This document shows, piece after piece, positions 46,262 to 58,612 of a stretch of 64,000 bases of DNA. Origin of the DNA: Hymenopellis radicata (Eukaryota > Basidiomycota > Agaricomycetes > Agaricales > Physalacriaceae); NCBI GenBank assembly GCA_015501595.1, contig JADNRX010000134.1, positions 1 through 64,000 of the forward strand, in the 5' to 3' direction. The position numbers were made by a program, and so were the translations under genes. The number at the start of each line of letters is the position of its first letter. Position 1 is the first letter of the stretch. Below the pieces are notes generated by a model. It was not told the DNA's origin. It did no database searches and was given only the letters and a program-made list of their open reading frames with translations.

Positions 46262-47546
46262 TTAAATCTCAGCCACTCCCCTATACGCAGTCGATGGCTG
46301 CTGCCCTGTATTCTGAGGCGACATCGACATCGAGTATGGCCGATTCGGCTCTGGCACCATAGACGGATTATACGGGACGGTCGAGTACGGTGAGTACCCT
46401 TGTTGCGGCTGGGGCTGCCCGTATGGGGTACCCGGCACAGAAGAGGGGAACGTCGAAGGATCATTCGGATCCTGTCATCGCGCCACACATCAGTCAGTTA
46501 ATGCCCATCCAGGAAAAGAAAAGAGGTTACGCACATAAACTTTATCCGTGAATCCACCATTAGGCATCGCAGGCGTATACGTCGACCCAGTCGCATTAGG
46601 CCCGAGGAACGAGGACTCCGGCCCGCCGCCGCCGTTGAAGTTTTGAGGCGCGGTGGTGCGGCGCTTGTTGTTGCGCCGCCAGAAGAAGAATATGAGTCCA
46701 GCGATGATGGCGAGGGCGGCGATGCCGCCCACGACGCCGCCCACGATGGCGCCGGTGTTCGAGGAACTGCCCCCGCCGCCGCCACCTCCTGCAGAAGAAG
46801 TCGAGGAGGAGGCGGAGCCGGAAGCGGTGTTGCTGCCTGTTGGGGCGTGCGTGGTGGAGCCGGTGTATGTCGCCTCAGGACCTAAAGAACGAAATGAACG
46901 ATGGGGTTTCTCTGATTGAAGGAAACCGACATACCGGAGTCGGTCTGAGCGGACGCGAGATCAAACGTGCCATTCGATGAGAGAGCGAGGTAGGCGTAAT
47001 GAGGTACCCTTGTGTCCTGAGGAATTGGATCGGGGAATGTCGAATAGGCAGTACTGCAATTCGCACTCCATGAATTCCATCTACAGGTTGCCCGTTAACT
47101 ATTGTATTCAGGAGATGAATGTAGAACGTACGCAGCGACTCCTCCCCCTTGACATGCCGCGCAGACGTTCAACAAGGAGTAGTACACAGTGTTACAGACA
47201 CACGTCGTGGCAAACGTAGCACCGATTCCTGAGTAATAGTAGCCAGCCGGGAGGTATTGGATATTGAAACCTTTTCCAAACGTTTAGTTTCCAGAGGAGC
47301 GACAATCGCGAAGCACTCACTCCCATCACTCGTACACACATTGCCAAGCGCCTCTCCAATCTGACACGGGCTCTGATTCTCCGAGTTGAATGACTTGATG
47401 AGCAGATGAGATGTCTGTTATTATTTAGCTAACAAGCCACTCACCCATGCATATGTCGCATCAGTGCACGTCGCGTGCGATGTATCCTGCGCCCTAACAG
47501 AAGCCTGCAAGAGACCAATAGCGACGACTGCTGTCAATCCGAGCAT
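46262..47546 (-). CDS. Single-pass membrane protein with Cys-rich ectodomain
   Basis: The N-terminal signal peptide is MLGLTAVVAIGLLQASVRAQ. The ectodomain has regularly placed cysteines (ATCTDATYAW; SPCQIGEALGNVC; TTCVCNTVYYS; NVCAACQGGG; ANCSTAY), then a Ser/Gly-rich stalk. A Gly-rich transmembrane helix (VGGVVGGIAALAIIAGLIFF) is followed by a basic stop-transfer WRRNNKRR and a Pro/Tyr-rich cytoplasmic tail. At least four short introns; my splice joins keep frame through the stop TAA at 46262. This layout is common among uncharacterised agaricomycete surface proteins and resembles wall-sensor-like proteins. Ligand and role unknown. It is divergent from the smaller membrane protein at 48412. 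Confidence 0.7.
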
Positions 47547-48411
47547 GGTTGGCGAAAGGGAAGGGGATCGACTGATTCGCAACCCTAATTTGCTTTATAC
47601 CCAGACTCACGGCGCGCGTGTCCTATATGAACTGGTTCCTTGATTGGCTCGGCTGTGCAAGGCGCTTAAATAGGAGCTAGTTTTGTTCCGCCAGGGTCTA
47701 ATTCCGTTCTTGCTTGGACGCGTATGAAGGGACGCGTCCGAGTTGGAGGTGTTTCTGGGAAAATTCTGGTGTGCCAAAGGTTCCTATACCTCTGTAGAAA
47801 GCTGTAGAGACGAAATGGTACGGATCTACTGGCGACAAGGCGCTGAAAGGACCGCGGTGGACTGACAGTTGACTGTGTTTCATATTTTTGTCCTTTCGAT
47901 GCATGCGAAATCCGTGAGATTCGAACACCACATTCCTGAGGACCCAACAGTAATTCAATGAGATTGAAGGCCTTCGAAGATGACGAAGTCAAACCTATTT
48001 ACTCCAGCAACTAAGACTCTTTCCGAGACAGAGAGTTGACGAGGTGGCCTAAAAAGTATGTCAAGTTAAATTGAAATTCATGGAGTTTGACGATGAGCTC
48101 GGATGATTAGCAAGCATCGATGAAAGATGCATGCTACTGCCAGACGTCGAGCAAAGTGTCCTGCGAAAATGACCGCTTGTTGAACGCTGAATCTAAGCAA
48201 AAAGGGATTATTGAATGCCGTCGAGTGGTGGGCGGAAGAGCCGCAAAGGCCGAAGTGTAACCGATCGGGACATCGGATCGGCACTGCATTCAAATGGAGA
48301 TGAACCGGCCTGAATCCGATCAGTCACCCACAGACAGACAGGCGCCTGTGAACATAGCCTTTCTCTCTTCGTTATACCTTCGTCTTTCTTTTCTGTGGGC
48401 GCATCATCAAT
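47547..48411. other. Divergent intergenic region between two membrane-protein genes
   Basis: About 0.86 kb separating divergently transcribed genes. A short palindromic 'CCGATCGGGACATCGGATCGG' patch occurs near 48262-48282. No ORF with support. Confidence 0.4.
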
Positions 48412-48955
48412 ATGCCCTCGACGAATGGCCACTACGACCAGACTCTCCTAGCAGAGGCACAGGCGCCCACCAGAGCCCAGCTGCAGGTCTTGCTCTCTGT
48501 GATTCACCCTGGTTTCATTCCCTAATGCTTTGTAGGAAGGATATAACGCAGACATTTTACGGCCCAACCGGACGCCCGCGCTAAATGACACCTCTTCTTC
48601 TGGTCCGCGCAGCACGCCCGCTTCTAAAGAGCACCTCCCCATCCCTGTAACCCAGCCCCCAACCAAGCAGCCGTTCTGGCGCACACGAAAGGGGATGATT
48701 ATCATCGCTATAGCGGCGCTGGTAATTATCGGCGCTGTCGTGGGCGGCGCTGTTGGTGGGACTGTTGGAAAAAACAATAACAATTCGAGCACGTCCTCGA
48801 GTACGGCTCCTGGGCCTACGATAAGTAATGCCACCCAAGGGCAGGGTGTCGAGTCCGGCAATCCGAATGGCGGCAGTGCGACGGCGACATCTGCTAAGCC
48901 CGCTCAGTCTTCGGGCTCTGCAGATGGTGGATCTATACAAGGCGGTCCTCCTTAG
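48412..48955 (+). CDS. Small single-pass membrane protein with Ser/Thr-rich C-terminus
   Basis: Exons 48412-48486 and 48536-48955 give 164 aa starting MPSTNGHYDQTLLAEAQAPT. The N-terminal ~80 residues are hydrophilic and end in a basic stretch (FWRTRKG), followed directly by one hydrophobic helix (MIIIAIAALVIIGAVVGGAV). The rest is Asn/Ser/Thr/Gly-rich. No cleavable signal peptide, so an N-in/C-out orientation is likely, with the tail a candidate for O-glycosylation. The intron donor is GTCTTG, non-consensus but GT-AG. The Gly-rich helix resembles that of the divergent neighbour; no domain is known. Confidence 0.6.
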
Positions 48956-49661
48956 GTACGTTGACGCGTCTAATGATCGTCTCTGTCCTTGTTAACTTGC
49001 CCATTGCAGGGTACTTTATCATGACATTCTTATTTTGATGATTCTATTCGATGGATATCTGTGTGTGCTTTCTTGTTTTGGACATTCCGTGTCTGTGGAA
49101 GTGTTCTTCGGCGCTTATGATGTATGAATAGCTAATTCGTTTTGAACACACTACGCGAGTTCCGACGATTTTCTGCAAGGATAGAGCAGCGCTTGCGAAC
49201 CTTTAATTGCACGGTTCAGCTTCGCAAGAGCCCTGTGACGTTCTAGTTTCCTGGAACTCCTACGCTCAAAGCTGTGTGGCAAAACGGCATGCTGGATGCA
49301 AATTGGATGGCATAAAGATGGCGTTGAGCGTCATCCTGTCTCTGCTCGTGTCTGGTTGGTGCCTCTGACCGCGGCACCAGTGTCTAAGGATAGTTGAATT
49401 TCAAGATGGGCTCATTATAAAGCATTCAGGATTTGGAGAAAACCTGGGTTCTGAGAGACTCAGCTATTGGATTCAAGCTGCTAAATGAGCGTCATTTAAA
49501 GCATACAGGACAAATAGCCTGGGAAGAGAAACATGTGTAGACCTGCCAAGCACAGGAGCAGAAGAGTGGCGCAATCACGCGGCATTGGTACTAAAATACG
49601 AAACATCTCCGCATAGTTTCTGAACATAAGTTAAGTAACACATTGCGGATCGAGTCTGCGT
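48956..49661. other. Intergenic stretch between convergent genes
   Basis: 3' regions of the membrane-protein gene and of the thioesterase gene meet here. Nothing recognised. Confidence 0.45.
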
Positions 49662-50707
49662 TCATAGCCTGTTACGGGAAGGAGCGTAACCGCTTTGTAG
49701 GGCTTCAACGACGATATCATTCCCCAAGATATCATAGTGCCCGGCCGTCAACAATGTGACATGGGCTTTAGGGAGGCACTGCCGGCTTCCAAGGTCATGC
49801 CACGCAGCGTGATGCTCTGGAGGAAGCGATCCCACCATCCCGTAGGATCCCAGGTATACGCTCACCGGCGCCTTGACTTTCTGGATCCATTGTCGGAGGG
49901 CCGGTAGTGCAGGCAATTGACTCTCAACTGTTAAGGACAACAGAAAGTCAAACACCTTGATCAAGAAGTCATCTGAGGAGGCCCTAAAGTTCTCGAAGAA
50001 TGGCGTCGGGGACGACCTTGATATGTTTCAGATACGTCGCGAGCGAACTGCAGGCGGTTAGCGAGGTTGCCACCTGCATCGCGGCGCGTCATAGCGACGA
50101 GGTTGGAGACGTTTGCTTTGATGAACTCCCTCCTGGCATCCGGATGGTGGAGTGTCATCTCCGATACATCGATGCCGAAAACAGGGCATAGGAATGCGGT
50201 GGGAAAGTGATCAATCAAGGCGAGCTGGCACACAATGTCCTCGTTTTGCTCGAATATTCGAGCGAGAGCAAAGCCGAGGATGCTACTTCCTGAAAACGTC
50301 GCGAAACGGTAAGGGCCATTCGCCTGCTTCTCCTGTTCATCGTATCCGTTAATACTCCAGTTGATAAGTGTTGAGATGACAGAAGAGTGCATACCTTGAT
50401 GCGTTGGTAGTAGAACTTGGCCTGGTCCATCAAAGTCTCCAAAGGCGTATCGGGAGTGACTTGTATTGCCCATAATTCAGACGAGAATTTCTCTTTCAGA
50501 GGTCTAAATGCATGGATAGAGCCGCCGCCAGCTGTGATGCCTGTATGAGATACGTGTACACCTTAATTCAACACTGGACCCACCGTGTATTATGATGAGA
50601 GGGAGTTCACCGGAGCCGTCACAAAGCTTGACGATGGTCTCTGTAGCATGAGCATCCAGAAAAGTTTTCCACGCGTCGCTCCTTCTGGGTGTCGACGAAG
50701 GCTGCAT
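49662..50707 (-). CDS. Stand-alone thioesterase-domain protein (alpha/beta hydrolase)
   Basis: Resembles the thioesterase domain at the end of fungal NRPS/PKS-like enzymes, but encoded alone. Exons 50707-50584 and 50540-50395 join in phase and a third starts at 50332. Visible blocks are LPLIIIHG (oxyanion loop), FRPLKEKFSSELWAIQVTPD, PYRFATFSGSSILGFALARI (nucleophile Ser in FSGSS), CQLALIDHFPTAFL, and the His-containing LLTAGHYDILGND. Around 50000-50030 the frame changes between RRDAGG… and DFLIKVFDFLLSL without a convincing intron, so the middle is either mis-spliced by me or broken by an indel. No adenylation or carrier domain is found upstream. It is next to, and divergent from, a transporter gene. 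Confidence 0.7.
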
Positions 50708-52199
50708 GTGGAAGGTTAGGAATAGACTGAGCGTGCGAGAGATGTATAGCTCACCAGAATAATCAGGCCATCATAAGAACCCGGTGGCGAGGGAAAGGCA
50801 GGACACGGTCGTTTTAACGTTCACAGGGAACTCGGCATAAGTTAGAAGCGATAGGTACGGCGCGGACGGGGCTGTCGTGAGAATGGAGCCTGGTCTACCA
50901 TGGGAATGTGCGCCCACAAGAACAGCACAGTGATCCCCGATATGTAGAAAAGAGAGCAGGTCAAAACTTAAAAGCCAAGTGTTATTTTTGGACGTTGACT
51001 TCGGCCCGCCCCGGCCCATGCTCCTTGCTCTGAACGGTCATGCACATATGCACTGCGACATACGCACTTTTAAACGCGCTTTCTAATGCCGGTAATAAAA
51101 GGCTTATCTCGTCGATGCTCACGGGTAGCCAGCGGGGTCGGACGATCAACGATCCCAGAATGAACCGGACCCCCTGCGCTCAGAGCCTGCATCTTCCAGG
51201 TTTTGGAATTCTTTCTCATCGACATCTAGAATCCATACCAAGGTCGTCCACGGAAAGGTCTTACTAGGCTTGAGCAGAAATACGCCCCCGACGAGGAGTT
51301 TGAGGAAATGTCGTCGAAAGCAAGAGTGTTCAGGGTCTACGGAGACGAGGCTGGGAAACACGACCTGGAGATAGTAGGCGGCTAGCGCGAGGGTCTAAAC
51401 ATGCTTCCGGTGTTTGTGAGTCTGTCGTCGGGATGATGTTTATCTCGCTTAATTCGCGTGCTAGGTCGCTTTCTTCTCTACTGTGGTGACCACGTTCGTC
51501 ATATCGACTTGCCAGTCCCCGCGCCTGGATAATCGACTCCCGTGGTCGCCGTGCTTCCCCCGAAAAGTGGGTCCATCGTGAGATCCACTGCCCACATCCA
51601 CATTAACGGTATGCCAACTGTACTTGCCTTTCAATGAAAGACATTGATGGACACAGTCCGTTGATCTTCCTGTGTATGTACGGCACCGTATCATTCGCAT
51701 ATACAAATGTCATGATCAGAGATAGGCGAACAACGCAGGTTCCCATCAATGCAGATTCCACCTCCGATAGTGAGTGTGGTCTACCAAATTCCAATTGTTG
51801 AGTCCAAGATTAGAGATTGACCGCGTCCTGAAAAAGATATAGTTACCAAGTTTGTCCGCATTTGCTGCTCGGGTGTCGAAGGTGATTGGAATGAAAAGTC
51901 GGCCAACCCACGATCATTCAATATTCCCGATCCAGTTTGTCTTTTGCGCTCACTATGTCGGAAATCTGGAAGCGACCCGGGCTACCTGAGATGGCGTTTG
52001 GGTCTCTGCTGAGGCTGGGCTCAAAAATTGAGAGCTCGAGAGGAGCTCTATGACTTGCTACTTGGGATATCGCAATGCGGGTCGAGGCGCTTATCCCTTC
52101 TGCTCGGCCTCCCGTTACGCATGTAGTGATGCCCGCAATATTAAACCGTGGGTAGAAGCATGGGTACTTTACCGCTGTACAGCTGCTAACTCTCATGAT
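50708..52199. other. Intergenic stretch between thioesterase and transporter
   Basis: 1.5 kb between divergent genes. I looked for adenylation or carrier-domain remnants that would extend the thioesterase upstream and saw none. Short ORFs without support. Confidence 0.45.
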
Positions 52200-54118
52200 G
52201 CCATGGATCCTTCCACCCCCGCATCGCAGAGTTCAGAAAATCATCCTCCGTTCGACGACGTAGAGAAAAGCACGGAGAAACAAGAAACGTCTGTTGTCGC
52301 AGACCCTCCTGAAGTTCCGGACGGTGGTTCTGCGGCTTGGATGACTTTGGTGGGCGCGTAAGCTCACGTCTTGGCAATTTGTTCCGCAGAGCTCTGATTC
52401 CTCTTAGGTTTCTCGCCGTGTTTTGCTCGTCTGGGTAACAAATCGACTTCACGTTCAATACCACTCTAACGCTAAAACAGATATGTGAACGCTTATGGTG
52501 TCTATGAAGGTACATTTCTCTCTTATGCGTAGGTTGTTCGTGGGGCCCCGAACTCACTGCACTCACAGACTTCTTCGTTCGGGAGTACCTAAGCGAATCA
52601 TCGTCGTTCCAGATAACCTGGATTGGGAGCGTACAGGTCCTCTTCCTGGGCTGTTCAGGCATTCCGGGCGGCTACGCGATGGATCACGGTTATTTGTGGG
52701 TTATAGTAATCGCATCGTTTATATCTTGTCCGTCTGAACATACAATGTAGCCGCTGGGTCACGATATCGGGCTCTCTTCTCCTCACGTTCTGTCTTGTCA
52801 TGACATCGTTTTGTCAGGAGCAGCAATTCTGGCAGGTATGGTTTCTTCCTAGCGACAAATCTCTCTCCTCACCCACACAAGATGTTCCTCGCTAACGGTG
52901 TCGGACTCGGTATAGCAGTGGGTATGCTGTATGTACCGGCCCTCGGCGTACTCTCTCATCACTTCAAGAAACGGCGGTCGTTAATGATGGGACTCGCGCA
53001 AGCCGGCTCCTCCGTCGGCGGTCTTGTCCATCCAATCATGCTCAACAACCTCTTTCATGGTCGCCTTGGCTTTGCGTGGGGTGTCCGCGTTAGCGCTCTC
53101 TTCAATCTCGTGCTTCTCATTATCGCGAACCTCTTGATGACGACTCGATTACCCGCTCGCCCCAAGGATACGACTTTCAAGAAGCAACTCGTGTACTGGA
53201 AGAGCTTCTTCACCGACAAGGTATATGTCCTCGCCACTCTCAGCGTCTTCATATTGTACAGCGGCGTCTACTTCCCAGCATTCTTCCTCCAACTTGACGC
53301 AGTGGAGAGCGGTTTGAGCGAGAGTTTGGCTTTCTATTCGGTATGCTGTCCGTCTCTTTCAGATTCAAGCCTACCTCATGAATGACGTCTAGCTCACTCT
53401 ACTGAATGGAGTTGGTGTACTTGGACGGATAATGCCAACCATCATCGTAGACCGTGTGGGCGTCTTCAACATGATGATTCCATGCGCTTTTGCGTGTGGT
53501 GTTATGATCTTCTCATGGGTGGCCATGAAGGACGCGGCAGGTGTCATATCTATGGCCGTGTTCTATGGCTTCTTCGCTGGCGCTGGTACGCAATTCAGCG
53601 AATGCGGGACGCCTACTGTTATTCACTGATCTTTCAGTCGTTAGCCTCGTAGCCCCGATGATTGCATACCTCACACCAAATGTTTCTGATATCGGGTGAG
53701 TGTTTCAGCACCGTCGTAGGATATTTCTGAGGCTGAAATATTCAGAGCACGATTGGGGGTGTCGATTGGTATAGGGGGTAAGCGCTGTCGAAGCTTCGTA
53801 CTGGTCTACTGAAGCTAAACCGAAAATCGCAGCTGTTGGCGCCTTGATAGGTATGCAATGGATAGCGCACTGATTTGCGCCAAACTGACAGTACTTGGCG
53901 CTGCTTTCTAGGTCCCCCTGTGTGCGGTGCCTTGCTCACATCGCAACTTCTTTGGGTCCGGCCAGTCATCTTTAGCGGGGTGAGTAATTCTCGAACTCTT
54001 GACATTCGGTGGCTGAGCTTCATGAATAAAGATCTGTGTGGTCGCAAGCGCAGGAACACTCACGATAGCGAAACTACTCAGTGACCGGCAAACGAGACGA
54101 ATCACGGCTGCCAGTTAG
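52200..54118 (+). CDS. MFS transporter, monocarboxylate (MCT/MCH) type
   Basis: Plasma-membrane major-facilitator protein of the fungal monocarboxylate-porter-like group. It starts MDPSTPASQSSENHPPFDDV and then has the family hallmark PPEVPDGGSAAWMTLVGA before the first helix. Spliced exons then give FLAVFCSSG, YVNAYGVYEDFFVREYL, TWIGSVQVLFLGCSGIPGGY, NGVGLGIAVGMLYVPALGVL (helix 4), HHFKKRRSLMMGLAQAGSSV (loop and helix 5), GVLGRIMPTIIVDRVG, and final helices to KLLSDRQTRRITAAS. There are at least eight short introns, some flanking exons of about 20-40 bases. About twelve helices are expected. Substrate not predictable; proximity to a thioesterase hints at carboxylate export but does not prove it. 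Confidence 0.82.
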
Positions 54119-55244
54119 TGTAGATATTCTAAAGTCAGATTCTGAGATAGATCCTATGTTATTCGGGTGACTGTTTGGGAATGTAAGTACACCTCTTGAA
54201 GTCACCGTAAGTTAGATGTACCTGACGGCGATCGAGCCCGGCCCGGCTTTGCCGCTTGTCTGCCTCTTGCTCTCAACCATCATCATCCATATCCTTGACG
54301 CGTCCAGGCAGCAGTTTGAGTGCACTGAGGAAGTGGACATCCTTTATATATGATTCGTAGGTACCCCCAACATCACTATTTCCGTCGCTAACCAAGTCGT
54401 AGATGCGTTGTCCTCTCCATATTAAAAATTTCTTCTAGCTCCACAGTTCTATTAGTATGAACTCTAGGCGTAAGGGAGTACTTTTCTGACCTTTGGTCAA
54501 AGGTACCAGCGATATTGTCTGATGCACACGCGTTTCTGGATTGTGGTATTATATGCTGGTCATATTACTTCTCAGCTGACGGCTGTCAAAACATTCTACT
54601 GAAAGCTCGCGCGAGTCTGGAACAGGTAGGTAGGTAGGTAGGTAGGAACAGCGCTTTCCGCGTCAAGATGCGCAGCTTTACTCCTCTGTAGGCAGGGTCT
54701 CCTAAAACGCCGGAACAACCTGTCTATATTTTGAAATGGAGCGCCTGGGGAACGAGGTCGAGAGGCTGCACGTTTTGCCGCAGTCTACTGTCTATCACCT
54801 TAAAAGGTTTGTCTATGCATCAATATCGGACTTGCTCTCACTTGGTCTCCCAGTCATCGAGGCTTCTCGCCAAGCCTTTTCAAAGAATCTTGACTTCCTT
54901 ATGTCCGACGACTCTAAAGCGGTACGGAAAGATCCTGTAGAAAGCTCATGTGACATTCCCAGCCATAAGTGGCGTTATTTGGACGTTCAATTCACCCTCA
55001 ATAGTCCTTCAACAACGCTTAGTCCTGTTCGCACGCGCTTATCATAGTCGAATTTTGGCGCGCGCGCTTAATCTGCGAGCGAGCTGTTGCCCCGAACGAC
55101 GAGACATCAATCCCCATGCACTGTGGATCCCGCCGACTTCGTACCGCGGGCTTGGCACGGAATGCTTCATCGACGTGCATTCACTAGTCGGAAAAATATA
55201 GCCAGGCAATTCATTGTGCTTTTGTACTTATACGTCTTGTGGAT
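54119..55244. other. Left flank of the retrotransposon
   Basis: A GTAG microsatellite lies at 54625-54646. A 103 aa ORF at 54736-55047 (MERLGNEVERLHVLPQSTVY…) has no known domain and might be the remains of a gene cut by the insertion at 55245. Otherwise nothing recognised. Confidence 0.4.
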
Positions 55245-55407
55245 ATGGGAGCCACGAGGAGGCTGGCGCGGGTAGGGGGAATCGTGGCGACGTTTCACGC
55301 GACCGGTTGATGGCACGTGATCCAGTTTCCTTTCCTTCCGTCCTCCATCTCAAATCCTCCAACATCGTCAGCGCGTTCATTTCGTCGCTGAGTCTTTCTT
55401 TCTTTCG
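55245..55407 (+). repeat. Ngaro split repeat A1
   Basis: 163 bp starting ATGGGAGCCACGAGGAGG; matches A2 at 62136-62298 along its whole length. It defines the left end of the element. Confidence 0.9.
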
Positions 55408-55520
55408 TTCGGCAGCACGCTAGCCGTTCTTTTGAGCCTTGTTGGAGCCTTTTCGAGCTAGGCGGGCGTCGGAATTTATTCAGGACGACTCTCGGCAGCT
55501 ATTCGCTTCCAGTTTTCGCG

Positions 55521-58500
55521 ATGCCGCCAAGGATTTCGAAGGGCAAGGAGCCCCAGTCTCGCTCTCTTCGTTCAGGAAACGCCCTTGCCGGACAGTCGGG
55601 AAACCTCGATGGGGACATCTGGCGCGATGGTCTGGCCAGTGTCACGATCCGCCGAAGACGGAACCAGGTTTCCTTGGACGACGCGGTTCGTGGCCTCGGA
55701 GGCATCGAGAATCTTAGCCCTCCAGACGATATAGAGGAACCGGACGGTTTGGAGCCGGACGTCGCGTCGGATGACATAGAAGACGCGGACGACTTCTCTC
55801 AGGCGCCGATGGAGGCGGAGTTCCCCTCGTCGGAAGCAGACGTCCAAGCGAGAACGGGGGCTCCGGCGCCGCGCACAGTTCGTTTTGCGCAGGAGTCTAT
55901 GGCGTCAGCTGGGACAGGCCTCGCTCCGTCGCCAATCATCATAACCCGTGGATACGAGCCAGCTTCGTGGAACGGGACCTCCTCGATGCCTCGTGGCGAT
56001 CTAGCTGGGACTTGGGGAGGTGCTGCGGTGCATCCCCGGGGAACTGGAGAGACTGCTATGGGCGTGGAGTCGGGTTCGGCCGCCACAAAGACCTCGGGTA
56101 CTTTCAGACCTGCGTCCGGATCTGGGACGAAGGCCTCGGGGACATTTAGGCCTGCATCCAACTTTGGGATGGGGTCGACCCCGGCGGCTCCAGTGTCGTC
56201 CTTTTCGTCGACGGGTGCGTTGTTTGGCCCCGTCAGCTCTGGGGAGCGTATTTGTCTACCAGAGTTTGGCTCACACAGAGAATTTTCTGTAGGTTTCCTG
56301 TCGGGACACAGAGAACAAGTAGTTGAGGTTCCCTCCTACAAAGAGCCTAGGTTCGGGGGTTTCGGCGCCTTTGGAGCGCCACCGCGTGTCGTTACGGGCC
56401 CACCGAAAGAAGCACAGACAGGTACGGGCGAGTCCGAGGTTAGCATGCATTTGGCTGACTTCGGGACTTAGGCGCGAGCTCGCGACCCGCCGTTCGTCCA
56501 GAGCCGACCCCGCAGGTCACTGAAAAGGCGGGAACAGATCCTCAGGGAAGTCTGAACCCTGGGACGGAGCAAACGTCGGGGAAGGGCAAAGCCAAAGCGC
56601 AGGACCCCCCAGCTCAGGCAGAACCCTCGATCTCGCAGGCGGCTTCGACACCGAAGACCAGCAAGGCGAAGCCGAAGAAGAAGACTCCAAAGCCCAAGAC
56701 GGGAGCGGAGCAGGAACCGGCGAGCCGCCCAGTAACCCGCGCAGCCGCGAAGAAGACAGTTCCCTCAGTCCAGATTGAGGAGGTCGAGGAGGAGGACGAA
56801 GCTCCTCTCCAGAGCAACGCGCAGAAGCCTCCTCGCAAGCTCCCGATGGGGGCGACCAGTTGGGGTTGGGGAGACGGCCCGCCGCAGTTTCACGGCGGTC
56901 GAGAAATCTCCAGAGAAGAGGCACGTTGGATTGCTTACTCCACGGAGCCTACGTTTACCTTAGCCATGCAGAACCTAGTCAAGTCTTCCCTGGAACAGAG
57001 GCAGGAGGCGCTCCGTGCGCGCAGCGTACCTGCGATTCCGAACCCTGAACCGGCCCCATCTTCATCACGTAAAGCTCAGACCGTGAACGGGCAACAGTAT
57101 CTTGACCCGGCGCTAGCCAGACGCGAGGAGCAACTACGCGAGAAACTGGCGCGCGAGATGGACAACGAGAGGGCTAAGGCAGAATCGAGGGAGGACGAGG
57201 CAAAGAGGGCAGCAGTAGCCGCTCAGGAGGAAAGGATCAGGCTTTTGGAGGAAGAATTGTCGAGAGTGAAGGAGGAGGCAGCACGCAAGGCCCAGGAGGA
57301 GGCGGCGGAAATGGCAAGACGCAACAGACCTCCACCAGCGCCTAGACCGGCACCCTCTAGACCATTGTCGCGCCCTCAGCCCCCTTCGGACGAGGACTCA
57401 GACGAGGACTTGGCGGAGGTTGGGAACTTCTCCCCCCACCAAGGACCGATCACATTTGCGTCGGTCGAGGACTTGGAGAAAGCTTTGCGCGAGAAAGGTT
57501 ATTGCAAGCTGGACGAGAGGAGGAAGCGCTCAGGATCCTCGACCAAGGCAGCGAGATCTCCTTCGCACAAGAAGCTGAAAGCGGCAGCTCAGGCTAACAC
57601 GCTCCCGCTACGTTCAGCAAAGCATGCGCGTTCCCCCGCGGCGGAAACGCAGCTAGACCAGGACCAGGCGAAGAAGAGGCGTCTGGGAGGGATTGACGAC
57701 ATGGCGACCTCTTCCACCACCTATATCCCCGCATACCTTATCAAGATCCTAGCAGACGGGTGGTCGGAGCCGATACGCTTCTCAGAGTTCACAGCAGAGG
57801 CGTGCGCGGCAGACAGACGCCGAGACCTAGCGCGAGACACGAGCGCGCTCAGATTCAATGTCGAGTCTGGCGGGTTGGAGGTGAAGAAGGGTGGAGCGAG
57901 GAAGGTGCTCTCAGACATGGTGCTCGACCAGCTCCCGTGGCTGGATGCGTCGACGAAGTTCTGCGATGGCATCGAGAATCACTACATTCCGAAAGACCCT
58001 GATCTCCCAGACGGCCCGGAACTCGCGAACCAATTCCGCACGATTCTGAGGATTCTTACCAGCAAGAAGGAATGGTCGAGCAAGTCAAAGCACGGGTTTA
58101 TCGTGATCAAGATGTACATGGAGACTGTGTTAGCGGCTTTCTGGCGCTCCAATCTAGAGCTCGACGTGTCTATCTTTGGACAGCAGACCTGGCAGGATTG
58201 CATTAGCGCGCATACGCAAGACTGGATGGATGGCAATACCCCGGCGGAGGCGAAAGACAAGACGAAGCCGTCCACTTCTACCAGATTCTCCTTTCGGGGG
58301 AAACAGTTGAACCAGAGATCCTCAGGCGCCGGGTCATCCTCCACCTCCGAAGCCACGAAGAAAGACAAGTGCTGCTGGTGCGCATCGTGGTCGCACCGCT
58401 GGCAGAGCTGCCCCGGAGGAGCTGGAAACCACTGCAACAAGGATGCACAGTCATATTGGGTCGATGCCAAGGGTGGACAGTACTGCGTCGGTTTCAATTC

Positions 58501-58612
58501 CAACGTCGGGTGCAAGAGATCCTCAAGAGGAAAGGGCTGCGACAGTTTCTTCGCTCACGCGTGCTCTCTCTGCGGGAGTCGCGATCACGGAGCCCAGACC
58601 TGCTCCAAGTAG
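55521..58612 (+). CDS. Ngaro gag-like protein with zinc knuckle
   Basis: Structural/nucleocapsid protein of the element. Without splicing there are two ORFs in different frames (55521-56471 and from 56459 on). Removing a 50 nt intron at 56422-56471 (GTACGG…CTTAG, with a CTGAC branch-like site) joins them to 1,013 aa (901 + 2,141 nt). The N-terminal third is disordered with a repeated SGTFRPAS unit. A Lys/Pro/Ala-rich linker, an acidic patch and a long charged coiled region (AAQEERIRLLEEELSRVKEE) follow. The C-terminus has CCWCASWSHRWQSCPG and a CCHC knuckle CSLCGSRDHGAQTC for RNA binding. The 3' end overlaps the start of the RT frame. The single-exon alternative would need a -1 frameshift at 56456-56469. 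Confidence 0.75.
56422..56471 (+). other. Candidate spliceosomal intron in gag
   Basis: 50 nt, donor GTACGG, acceptor CTTAG, CTGAC about 15 bases before the acceptor. Splicing removes the TAG that ends the first ORF and moves into the downstream frame in correct phase. Confidence 0.65.

Noticed and set aside
30412..54646. CTAC repeat at 30412 and GTAG repeat at 54625 as ends of one inverted element
   Set aside because: Flanking sequences do not match beyond the microsatellite; independent simple repeats.
56446..56471. Programmed -1 frameshift between the two gag ORFs
   Set aside because: No convincing slippery heptamer, whereas a 50 nt GT-AG intron with a branch-like site joins the ORFs in exact phase; I prefer splicing.
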